Below are positions 1 through 14,346 of a DNA stretch of 64,000 nucleotides, piece by piece (position 1 is the stretch's first letter; each line of letters opens with the position of its first letter). The notes under the pieces are model-generated. The model had not been told where the DNA came from, did no database searches, and saw only the letters and a program-made list of their open reading frames with translations. A program made the translations under genes and the position numbers. Source of the stretch: Zychaea mexicana. Taxonomy: Eukaryota > Mucoromycota > Mucoromycetes > Mucorales > Lichtheimiaceae. The DNA is taken from the NCBI RefSeq assembly GCF_025766255.1, contig NW_026516825.1, positions 20,750 to 84,749 on the forward strand, given 5' to 3'.

Positions 1-2356
1 AAGCTGATGATATAGTGATTTCTGCTTAAATACAGGTAGCTCCAGTTACTAATTCGACGAATTACAGCAGCAATTCTTGTACATGCTCGGCAGATGGAAC
101 CTCATGAACCACAGTAATTGTTCAAAGCCTCACATATTTTACAGCAGCATCTTGTAATCCATAATGCTCCTATAGCTCTTGCACCATATGTGCTGGTATA
201 ATTTACTAGTGTTAATTGATTCTTCTACGATGCGGGTGAATATATACTATACGGCACCATCAACAACGCAAAAAAGAAAATCCAAAAACGCACGGATGTA
301 TGCGGATGTATGATGCATGAGCACTGCATATGCAAGCAGTTTGATAAAACCTGAACTGGTCCTACCCCGGTGTACAGCTTTTACCTTTCTTTTTTGTTTC
401 CCCCATCTTTCTGCACTCAATCTTTCCAACACAAACATTTTACTGCTATTTGATACATACTAGCCGTTTCAACAGTAACATTGATAAGTATGCCGACAAT
501 TTGAGCAGCCCATTCCCCAGCTGCAATAATAGCTGTGTTTAAGGACGTGACTGAAGAAACAATTCATTAATTTTCTGCTGAAGAAGCCGTGATGCACCTT
601 GATGGTATATAAGCCAAACTTCTTCATTATTTGGTCGATATATTCTTTGTCCTATACGTGTGCTCAACATCGGTACTTTTACAGGTGCTTCGGCCATCTC
701 CATGGCTTTGGTCTCGGCGAAAATGATCGATTGACCTCGTTAGAAAGCAATCTAAAAAGCTCTTACTGTTGCACACAAGTATGTCAAACGTTTACAACTG
801 CAAGTCCGTGTTGATTTGCGTTTGGGCCTAGCAATTGAAAGGTAAACAACCGGCTTTTCTATATTTTTAAAAAAAATACATTTCCCTTCCTTATGTATTT
901 TGAACTATTAGTTTGGCAGCCCTAGTTGAAGAAGACTCCCAATGTCAGTACAATTCCATATTCATAGGTATGTAATATTTAGTCAGCAAGGTAATATCAT
1001 GTGCCATACTTATCGTGCTATACGGAATTAAGAACGCTACCGAGATCTGTTTATAATACACAAAAGATGCAAACAAGGACGGATCATATGAGTGGACTTA
1101 TTCCCGGCAGTATCGAGAGTTACACTGATGATGCGCCTGTCGTACCATCATCCTTAAGAGATTTTGAACACTGATATGGCCCGCGCACACAGCGACGTAT
1201 CATAGCGAGGTACTACAAATTCAATTTTATCAATATAAAAGCGACTTGAACGAAGATAAGGGTTCGTCTTCCCAGCTCTGCTTATAAGCACAAACAAAAT
1301 AGAAACAAATTAATACATTACGTATCATCCATAATGAAATGGGCTACATAGGTATACAGTATGTTGTTGTTATTTTTCCATCGATTATTTGTAGACAATA
1401 TTTATATATGCGACTCTTTTTCGTTTTCTCTTCTGTTTTGTATATATCTAACATTAGAAAGTAAAAAAGTATAAATCGTTTTATGATTTTTGTTTACTTC
1501 GGAAGTATTGAAAAGACCCTGAATCAATGACTGTACTACGATCTTTTTTATTCTACCGAAATTAAAGACGGTGATGGATTTGCTCTTCATAGAATTAGAA
1601 TTCTTCCTAATCGTACGTATCATATGTAGAGAAAATGAGCAAATGTGTTCTTGATTCCGATTTTAAAATACTTGTTGATACAGGGTACATAATATACTTT
1701 ATGGATGAACGAGATGATGCGTTTATATATAGAGAGTGTGTCTGATACTGAGTGCATATGTAGTACTCAACAGTGTCCTAAGAATATGCACATGCTAATT
1801 CTGCTTCTGATTCAGTAAAGCATATTATGGACTGTTTACCGTGATTCCACGTGTGGTCGCGTATTCGAAGCAGGTCGTGACAACAGACTGAACGCAAAAG
1901 CTAGTGGTTGACGAATAATAACATATTATTACTAGAGCAGACCCTATCAGCATTTTAAGGTCACAGCTGCTTACGCATCGGCCTAATGTGCCCTTTATTA
2001 TTGGCCAAATATTTATTATGTAGCTTACTGAATACAAATCAACAGGTCGTTGAGTGCCTTCCAATATAGTACGTACACTGCTTCTATATACTGAAAAGAA
2101 AGTTTATACCCAACGATCGAGACTATGTTACGTATATCATACTCAATTACATAGTAGGCTAGTAATGCCTTTTAGATGGCAGACGATACTAGGCTAATAT
2201 ATAATCGATGTTGTAAGCAATACGTATGATATCATAAAACCTTCCTGTCTGTTAATATGCATGCGACTACATAGCAGTCAGTGCCACCAGACTCTTTTAC
2301 ATATCTCACCTTCGCATTGCTAATGTTGAGTATAACTTACCCAATATCATTCGGTA
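1..2356. other. Gene-poor AT-rich region with coding-like debris
   Basis: No intact gene is visible. Short stretches at about 417-845 read like protein on one or other strand but are broken by stops or frame changes (separate entry). The rest is AT-rich sequence without long frames or recognisable RNA genes. Confidence 0.5.
417..745 (-). pseudogene. Possible decayed coding fragment, unidentified
   Basis: On the minus strand a frame from about 740 down to 545 gives protein-like sequence containing RIGQRIYRPNNEEVWLIYHQ. It stops, and a frame one base away continues with LNTAIIAAGEWAAQIVGILI to a stop at 417. The joint looks like a frameshift rather than an intron, because no spacing between splice sites fits. 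I do not recognise the family. The opposite strand at 780-842 also contains a plausible short exon ending at a GT donor, so the strand assignment is uncertain. It may be a transposon relic or chance. Confidence 0.22.
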
Positions 2357-2387
2357 CACTATAGGAAAGAAAAAACCTTAATATACC
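2357..2387 (+). repeat. Left terminal inverted repeat of the CACTA-type element
   Basis: Thirty-one bases starting CACTATAGG. They match the complement of 4563-4591 with one substitution (A versus G at position 5 of the repeat) and small A-run differences. Confidence 0.75.
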
Positions 2388-3468
2388 TAAACCTAAAAAA
2401 ACCTGAGAAAACTCGAATATACCTTAATAATATCTGGTTTCTCTGATTCGTTTTATTGGTCGGCTGAAGCGTGAAATGCGTTCAACTGTGTTTATGATTG
2501 GGTACATACATCGTGTCTTATTGGTCGTTGTACGTATAGCTGTATCCGTTTGGGAGCATCATTGGATACTTCATCAGCTATTCACATTTCCTCATTGATC
2601 CTCTTTCATAATTATGTATGCTAAAAAACTGATTTCGATTGGATGACAATATGTTTATTATTAAATTTTGCTTTCTATATTAAATCTTTGACAAATCATT
2701 TTTGCATTGTGTAGTACACAAGCAAATAAGTGTTCAATTCTATTTAGTTGCCAACACGACCGCAACAGCGAACACCACGAGCATTACGAGCACCGACGCG
2801 AGCAACACTGGTGCTGTCAGTGAAGTCATTAGCAGATCCATCGCATGAACGGGCGCGTTTGCGTGATGTAGTCTCTCTTTTAATTAGGTTGGTATATCAT
2901 GGATGCTCATTCTATGCCATGCAATATGGATTTTTGATCTACTGTATACCTTGGCTTAAAGAGAGCAACACACTGGGCAGTTGCGACGCGTCTTCGTCTT
3001 CCGACTATTACACTAGGAGCCTTGAACAGTCGTCTGTGTTTGATGTCGACGGCAACGCAACCTCATGGTGTTGACGAACGCTGGTTGAGTACAACCAGTG
3101 TGTGTGCTATGAAGTACGTCAAATACATCTGCATTGGTAGAGTATATATACCTTTATTCTGAAAAAACACATGTTTCCTCTTGTGGAGCGCTTGATAATG
3201 TCTGATAGCGTTTAAAAACTGTAATATTTTGAAGGTAAGCATTATATACATATATACCGGAAACGCTAATACTCCTAGTATGTACTTACTGATTTTTGGT
3301 AGAAGCCGCCCTAGGCAACGCGTTTCTTGTAAGTTATTGCGCGATCCCCCGAAGTTGCAGGATTTTGTTTGTAGCCCAACTGTTCACGCACGCATCCAAG
3401 GGTGCAGATATTTAGCATGCGCTCTATAAATCTTGTTGCGCCTTCAAGGTTGTCTCTGGTATCGCTGA

Positions 3469-3811
3469 TCAGCTCGTTCTAAGCAAATCAATATCAGGTT
3501 TGCTGAGAATACCATCGACCATTATCCCAGATCGTCCCCATATGTTGTCCCTGATATTGACTTCGTCGCTGCGCGTGATATCCAATTGGTGCTCCCTGAC
3601 AACGTCGTGGCACAGACTGGTCAGCTCCTCCATTACAAACTTCGTCTGTGAGTCGACTTTGCGTTTGTAAGACCGTGTCAAGAGCATGCCGTCGAACAGC
3701 CCAGAAGAAAACGCTCTTGATACGGAGCTGGAAGATTCTACAGATGGACATGAAAGGACAGCACTGTACATCCCCAACTATAAGAGTTACTGATGTGGAA
3801 AGATCATCCAA
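3469..3811 (-). pseudogene. Degenerate coding remnant inside the transposon
   Basis: Two overlapping minus-strand frames are open here. One contains VREHQLDITRSDEVNIRDNI followed by WGRSGIMVDGILSKPDIDLL, which reads like true protein. It lacks a clear start and the two frames look like a frameshifted pair. It may be cargo or part of a transposon-encoded protein. I cannot name a family. Confidence 0.3.
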
Positions 3812-4206
3812 CGCCTTACTGTGACATCAACTTCCCTTGCCAAGGAGCCGACCGACCGTGCAAGTGCAAGCATTGAATCGTTATTGTTTTTGATAGCGTT
3901 AAGAATTGCTGGGATTTGAGGATTCATGTTAAGTTGTTTCTGTGTGATGTTTTATATTGACGAAAGAGGAGAAGGAATAAGAAAAGGAACGATTTTTTTT
4001 TCAAACGGCAAGATGAAGCATACAAGGAGAGGCAAGGTCAAACAAATGAGGAGAAAAGGATCAACTTTGTTTTGATACTGCCCAAAATGGAAACCACCAT
4101 AGATACCGCAGTTCACCAAGAAGTTCGTTGTCTCGTTTGTGACCTGCAAACGTAGTGACGCTTCGATGTACTTTCAATACTGCACACCAGCTGTTTGAGA
4201 TATGCT

Positions 4207-4407
4207 TTACATTAACAACTCCATCGTGCGATACAGCCACGTGCCACTGTCATTAGACTTTTCAGCGTCATATAATTTCACCAAGGCAAATAATCTGGCA
4301 GCGTCTACATCATAATGCTGAAAGTACACCATAACTTCACCAATACGTATAAGCCTGGACTGCTGAACGCGATTGTTACCCTGCCAGCTGTTGGTGTTAA
4401 TGGTCAA
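4207..4407 (-). pseudogene. Possible transposase C-terminal remnant
   Basis: A 66-codon minus-strand frame contains IRIGEVMVYFQHYDVDAARL followed by FALVKLYDAE. An 'IG-x-V-x-x-F' segment followed by 'FALVxxY' recalls the C-terminal region of large fungal transposases of CACTA/CMC type. This is a weak resemblance from memory, supported mainly by its position just inside the right terminal repeat. It is far too short for a working transposase. Confidence 0.3.
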
Positions 4408-4562
4408 CCGCAGGCGGCATAAAATTATTCTTCCGTGATAGAGAAGGTGTTGACATATTGATGAGATAAGAAAAAAATGTGGTCAGGTGTGTCGGAAGTT
4501 TCATTTGGTACAACAACGGTGGTCCTGGTTGAACTAAATTCAGGTTTATTCAGGTTTTTTAA

Positions 4563-4591
4563 GGTATATTAAGGTTTTTTTTCCTACAGTG
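4563..4591 (-). repeat. Right terminal inverted repeat of the CACTA-type element
   Basis: Ends ...TTTCCTACAGTG, the complement of CACTGTAGGAAA. It is followed directly by GTA, matching the GTA before the left end. Confidence 0.75.
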
Positions 4592-4833
4592 GTAGCTCAT
4601 TGCTTGACGACAAAAACGTCGTCGGATTCTGCAGAAACGAATGAAGTATGTTGTTAAGCATGAGCTTTAAAGGCGGATTGAGACTAATGATATGGTATGA
4701 TATCATTTGATAACAGCAAGAAAACAAGTTTCATACTCGTATATGCATACACAAAGGAAACCAGGCTAATACAGGATTAATCATTGTTTTCAGCTCCTCT
4801 TGTTTATCATCCAAACAGGGCGTTCCTGTATAA

Positions 4834-4840
4834 TATATAA
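4834..4840 (+). promoter_or_regulatory. TATA box of the small hydrophobic protein gene
   Basis: TATATAA lies 87 bp upstream of the ATG at 4927, a normal spacing for a fungal core promoter with a short leader. Confidence 0.5.
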
Positions 4841-4926
4841 GACCGAAAATCCCACGCGTCTGATTTATTTCATAACTTTTCTTTTCCTTCGTCAACCACT
4901 GTGAAAAGTCGTCAGTCTATACAAGT

Positions 4927-5142
4927 ATGGGTCTCATAGCGTTCGCTGTTGTAACCGTGGTTGGAGCCATTATCATCTCTACTGGTGTTGGTGTGCCACT
5001 CGCCGCAGCAATGGGATTTGCTGCCACTGGTCCAGTCGCAGGCTCTCTAGCAGCAGGTGCTCAAGCATTCGTTGGGAACGTGGCCGCAGGATCGATATTT
5101 GCCGGATTACAAGCACTTTCCATGGCAGCACCCGTACCATAA
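4927..5142 (+). CDS. Small IFI6/IFI27-like (ISG12 family) hydrophobic protein
   Basis: A 71-residue single-exon protein, almost entirely hydrophobic and rich in Gly and Ala. The N-terminal half is a membrane-type helix (GLIAFAVVTVVGAIIISTGV). The middle reads GFAATGPVAGSLAAGAQAFV and the end VAAGSIFAGLQALSMA. The 'GFxxxGxxAGSxAA...AAGSxxAxLQ' pattern is the hallmark of the interferon-alpha-inducible 6/27 (ISG12, Ifi-6-16) family, whose animal members insert in mitochondrial or ER membranes and affect apoptosis. Its role in fungi is not known to me, and the 'interferon' name only reflects the animal relatives. A TATA box sits 87 bp upstream and no intron is needed. It is isolated between a decayed transposon and the multicopper oxidase gene. 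Confidence 0.7.
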   Translation: MGLIAFAVVTVVGAIIISTGVGVPLAAAMGFAATGPVAGSLAAGAQAFVGNVAAGSIFAGLQALSMAAPVP

Positions 5143-5482
5143 CGCATACATAGTAGCTCTCCTGGTGCTCACCAAATTATCGTCACATTGGAAGTTTTTA
5201 ACATTATCATACAATGCAATAAATTCGAAGCACACATTTTATGGCAACAACGGTGGCTGTTTACTAATCTACAAATGAGAAATTGATACGTATGATCGAG
5301 CAATAACAAGGTATCCCAACGATGATGAAAGCCGCTTCTTTTAATGTAAAAGAAGGGCGAAATTTGGCGTGTGCTTCAATAGTGAATGGGGTATAGATTG
5401 CTTATAGTAAAAGTACATAGTGTGGTTGCAGTGTTTAATTTTGAGGAAAGTAATTTACATTTGACAAAATGGGGTATATGAT

Positions 5483-6949
5483 TCAATTTGCAGGGTTCGC
5501 CACTTGGTAATACATGATCATGCCTTCTATACCGGGTCCGCCATTTAGGTAGCCAAATTCAAAAGTGCCAGGCGTATCAGGAATAACCTGAACAGTTCTA
5601 AATGTAGCAGGCAATAGCCGAATCTGCGATACTGGAACATCGAACAAGGAAATTTGTGCTTGCTGCCACGAAATCATTTGCAGATCGTTGAAAGAGCCCC
5701 AGCCCAGCAAGTGCCATTGTACTTGCTTATCTTGCTTCAAAATAAGGTCGTTCGGCTCAGACATTAGTAGCCCGTTGATAGTTCGCTTGATGTTTGATTG
5801 CCGAAATGTTCGCATCGTCGTTTGATTGTATTTGACAAGATCGAGATCCACATAAGGCGCCAATTTTTGAACCGTCTGGGACAAATATGGAGAATGATTC
5901 TCGTTGATGGCTAAAAAAAATACGCCTTGTTATTGATTGGGGTTATTGGAGAAGAATACTAGAGTAATATTACCAAACATTGCGGTAACAACTTCATTAG
6001 CGATTGTTGCTTCATTAAGTGCACCAGGTCGATATACAACAATAGCGCCAAAAAGGCCTGTGAAACTAGCGAACGCGAGAGTAAGTGTTAGTTGCATGAC
6101 AAGGTTTAGGCACAGTACAAAACACTTACATGTCATTTTCAGTAACGTGTGAATGATAGCCCCATACAAGTGAATCACCATCTGCGGGACCGGGACCAGA
6201 CCTAGGTTCCACTTGCCAGGTATACGTAAAATTATCGTTTGGTTTGACGAACGAATTCTCCTTGGCATCCTTGTAAACAGCACCTTCCATTTCAAACTCG
6301 TAAAATACTCCCTGTATATAGATAGCAGCAGCAATTCAACGGTTAGCATTGACAGAGCTAGGTTCGACGATCCCCCTGATTTCTTAAATATACTTGCGTG
6401 CGGGTGCATAGAAAAATCATGCGATGCTTTGTTCCACAAATGCACTCGCAGAGTATCCCCGACTTCTGCTCGTAGAATAGGTCCCAATAAACCTTGCCAT
6501 TGAGGCCGTGGCTTTAACGCAGAGTATGTACTGTCCGTATATTCTCGGTACAAAGCCTTGTAGTACTGATTCCCAACCTGAATTGAGCCTGCCATTATGT
6601 ATGTATCAGAATTAATACCGAGCTTTGTCTAGCGGCTGCGAATGGCTGACGTAGAAAATAGCAATGGCAACTTACTGTCAGCAGTCCAGAAATGAGTGGC
6701 AGTATTCTCAGGAATATCAGTGGAGTACTGAGTGTAATCCCAAACGATTTCTTCAACTGCTATGTAGTATTCACGATCGAGACCATTGAGTGGCTGATTG
6801 AGTTCGTCATGGAGTAATCGAAAGTCGCCTTCATATGTAACTGGACGAGGAATGTAAGGCTCAGGCTTATCAGGAACATCGTCTTCGGTGGACTGTGAAG
6901 CTGCAAGATGAGCTATTAATAAGCATACAGCCAAAAAGCGTATTATCAT
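5483..6949 (-). CDS. Ceruloplasmin-like multicopper oxidase, C-terminal copper ligands missing
   Basis: Five exons (6949-6676, 6588-6398, 6311-6130, 6065-5974, 5910-5483) give 388 residues. A signal peptide (MIIRFLAVCLLIAHLAASQS) implies secretion. Two cupredoxin domains follow. The first contains YYIAVEEIVWDY, GLLGPILRAEVGDTLRVHLW and the copper motifs HPH (153-155) and HSH (208-210), as in ceruloplasmin, hephaestin and Fet3-type ferroxidases. In the second domain the expected HxxHxH motif is replaced by LQMISWQQ (around 323-330), and the HCHxxxHxxxGM block by FGYLNGGPGIEGM (365-377), keeping only the Met. The type 1 and half of the trinuclear copper ligands therefore appear absent, so oxidase activity is doubtful. 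The second intron starts GC instead of GT. Confidence 0.8.
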
Positions 6950-7293
6950 TTGTTTGTATATGTAAGAGGGAGAAAGGGGAGAAAGAGACACAGTGAGGGA
7001 GAAACAAGGCCGAAACCACAAAGGGCTGAGCAGCAACAACTCCGGAAGCCTTTTCTTCTTCTTCCAAACACGCACAGAACATGGTGATGTTTGTCAGCGG
7101 CACTAGAGAACGCTACTGGTACTGGTCATGCTCGATCCATTCGAGGGTTGCTTTTGTTCCATAGACAGGTGTCGATTCGTTTAGGCGCTGTAAGAAAACG
7201 GAAATTTAAATGTAGCCGAACTCAAAGAAGTATGCCCATCCAAAGGGGTTAGGTGGTTGAGGCGAAGTTGATTTTCGGATTCGAAAACAGCCG

Positions 7294-7300
7294 TGACTCA
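7294..7300 (+). promoter_or_regulatory. Gcn4/CPC1-type site (TGACTCA) upstream of ARO1
   Basis: A perfect TGACTCA lies 139 bp before the ARO1 start. Gcn4/Cpc1/CpcA bZIP factors bind this sequence during amino-acid starvation, and ARO genes are classic targets of general amino acid control. The site is seen; its use is inferred. Confidence 0.65.
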
Positions 7301-7432
7301 TTTGATCATCACATCAAATAATAGATGCCAAAACTCAGAAAAGAATAAGATCGCCCTACTTGCTTCTTTCTTTCTTTCTTCCTTCCTTTCTCCTCTACAA
7401 CCCTTCTTCCACACTTCCTCTTTCATCGTTAA

Positions 7433-12440
<5,008 letters not shown>

Positions 12441-12460
12441 TTTAATGATTTCTAGCATCA

Positions 12461-12466
12461 AATAAA
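12461..12466 (+). terminator. Polyadenylation signal AATAAA of ARO1
   Basis: AATAAA 21 bases after the ARO1 stop, inside the 69-bp gap to the convergent GTPase gene. Confidence 0.5.
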
Positions 12467-12509
12467 CAAGAGTATTTTATATTGCAATGTATTCTTTGAA
12501 CAAATCCAT

Positions 12510-14236
12510 CTATTGTCGCGCCCGATTGCCAGAACCGAAAAACTTTCGTGTCACGCCTTGATATTCAAAGGGTAACATGGCAGGTTGTCGGATAGCAAAC
12601 GCTTCGACTGGATTGACGTTAGGCGGTAACCAGACTCGGAGCCTTGCGTTATCAAACATTCCTGCCACAGCTATCCAGCCGATACTGGCAAATGCAAGAT
12701 CGACGGATGCTCGGGAGTTGTGGACACCTCGTACAGAGAGTAGTTGCGGTATGGGTTGTAGTGGGCCCTCTTGGTCCATCATCTTAAGAGTTTTTGTTAT
12801 ATGCGGGATCATTGGGGTGAACAACGTAAAAAGTACAGGATCGCTCGATTCGACAACGTCAATACGAGCGAATGAATCCAAAAGGAGTGATCGGCCTACG
12901 AGAGCGTTTTAGTAAACGGGAAAGAAGTACTTTCTATTACGTAAGGGGATCATATCATACCCGCTTCTAATCGAAATGTGACAGGCTTGAGTTCAGCGTG
13001 GCGCATAAGCTTCTTTTGTTCTTTGAACGACATCAGATGTATCAGCTGCTGATCGTTCACTGCACCTGGCGTATCAATCAAATAATGTTCACGTTCCAAG
13101 AAACGTCGTTTTCCTCCAGCCTGCTGTGGTGTCCCCATATGTAATGCGTGCAATGGTATCCGGAGTGTACCCATCGTCGTACCAGGGACTGCCGAACTTG
13201 TGATTTGGTATTGTTGTCGCTTGCTTTTGCTTGCGCGTTGTGACATTATCTGATTCAGCAGTGCCGATTTGCCAACGTTGGTGCAACCAACTAGATAAAT
13301 ATCGTCTGTTGGCAGCCGTTCTTCGTCTATACGGCGCAATAGACCCAAGACGCCCCAGCCCTTTTTAGCGCTTACAAGTGTGACACCACGGATTTGTTGA
13401 GTAGGGAATCCATGCTGCTTCAAATGCTGGACGATCCAATCTCGTATCCGTTGTTCGTGGCGTCGTGCTCGTTGTGGAAGCATATCAAATTTGTTGGCAG
13501 CAATCATGATCCGAGCGCTTGGATTTTGGCGGATAAGTTCAGGTAGTTGGGATCCAAGGGAGAACGGTAAGTCAATTACGTCCAATACAGCAACGATTAG
13601 TGGATTACGCTTTGTCTTTAAGAATTCAAGCGAGCCGTATTGTTGCGTGGCACGAAGAAAAGCAGGCGATGTTTCCGTGGTGATATGATTGTAGTGTTTG
13701 AGCGCGTAACAGCGGTGGCATACGTCCAGCTTCTTTTCTTCTTCTTCGTTGATTATTTGTACATCGCTATCTTTACTTGCTATCCCTCCTTCTTCGTCTA
13801 GGGCTGCTTCGCCTTCCAACAGAACTCGAAGTTCGGGATCAAGTGCACTGACAGCTGCCTCAAATTCAGCGTCGCTCATGGATTTGCTGCTACGCTTTCG
13901 TTTGGTGATCAGATCTTCGCTAATGTTTTTGCGCTCGACATAATACCCGGGTTTGCTCGGATCGTGAGTTTGGAATGGCGCGCCACAACCAGGACAGTCG
14001 CCTTGTGGTGGTGTTGCTACTGCTGCCGAAGTTGCTTGACTAGCGTTAGACAAGGATCGAGTTGTCGTCAATGTTGATCGTAGAAGCGGTCCATGATATC
14101 CAGTTGTTAAATAGTCGAATGACCGATATGAGAGCGTTGGTGCTACGCAACACAGCGTTTGCCGAGTGGTAGCAGAAGAGGAATAAGCGGTGCGTGCGAA
14201 GCGTAACCTTGTCAAAGCTGTTACAGCACGTTTCAT
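12510..14236 (-). CDS. Mitochondrial circularly permuted GTPase, NOA1/YqeH/Mtg3 family
   Basis: Two exons (14236-12961, 12895-12510) give 553 residues. The N-terminus is Arg/Ser/Thr-rich and lacks acidic residues, as expected of a mitochondrial targeting sequence. A zinc-knuckle follows (CPGCGAPF near 80, and CHRCYALKHYN later). The GTPase motifs come in permuted order: G4 (AANKFDM, near 250) precedes G1 (GCTNVGKSALLNQI, near 318) and G3 (DTPG, near 388). That order with the zinc motif defines the YqeH/NOA1/yeast Mtg3 (Gep3) family, which helps assemble the small mitochondrial ribosomal subunit. It converges on ARO1 with 69 bp between stops and diverges from NAF1 over 110 bp. Confidence 0.9.
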
Positions 14237-14346
14237 ATCTGGTATGTTTTAGAAGTGTCAATACAAACCAGTCCCAGCGAATTTTTCAAGCGTGCGCCTT
14301 TTTCTGGGAGAGAAACTGCAATTTCTTTTTCATTTGATCGATCAAA
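14237..14346. promoter_or_regulatory. Divergent promoter shared by the Mtg3-like GTPase and NAF1
   Basis: Only 110 bp separate the two start codons, so both genes must use one intergenic control region. No clear TATA box is visible. Both products serve ribosome or RNP biogenesis. Confidence 0.6.

Larger units (their letters stand above)
2357..4591. mobile_element. Decayed CACTA-type (CMC/EnSpm) DNA transposon
   Basis: The two ends are inverted copies. The left end begins CACTATAGGAAAG and the complement of the right end begins CACTGTAGGAAAA; both continue into CCTTAATATACC. The element is flanked on both sides by GTA (2354-2356 and 4592-4594), a 3-bp duplication. Ends starting CACT(A/G) with 3-bp duplications are the known signature of the CACTA superfamily. 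Subterminal DNA carries repeated AACCT/AGGTT motifs, also typical. Inside are only short minus-strand fragments, so the copy looks non-autonomous. Boundaries are seen directly; the superfamily is inferred. Confidence 0.72.
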
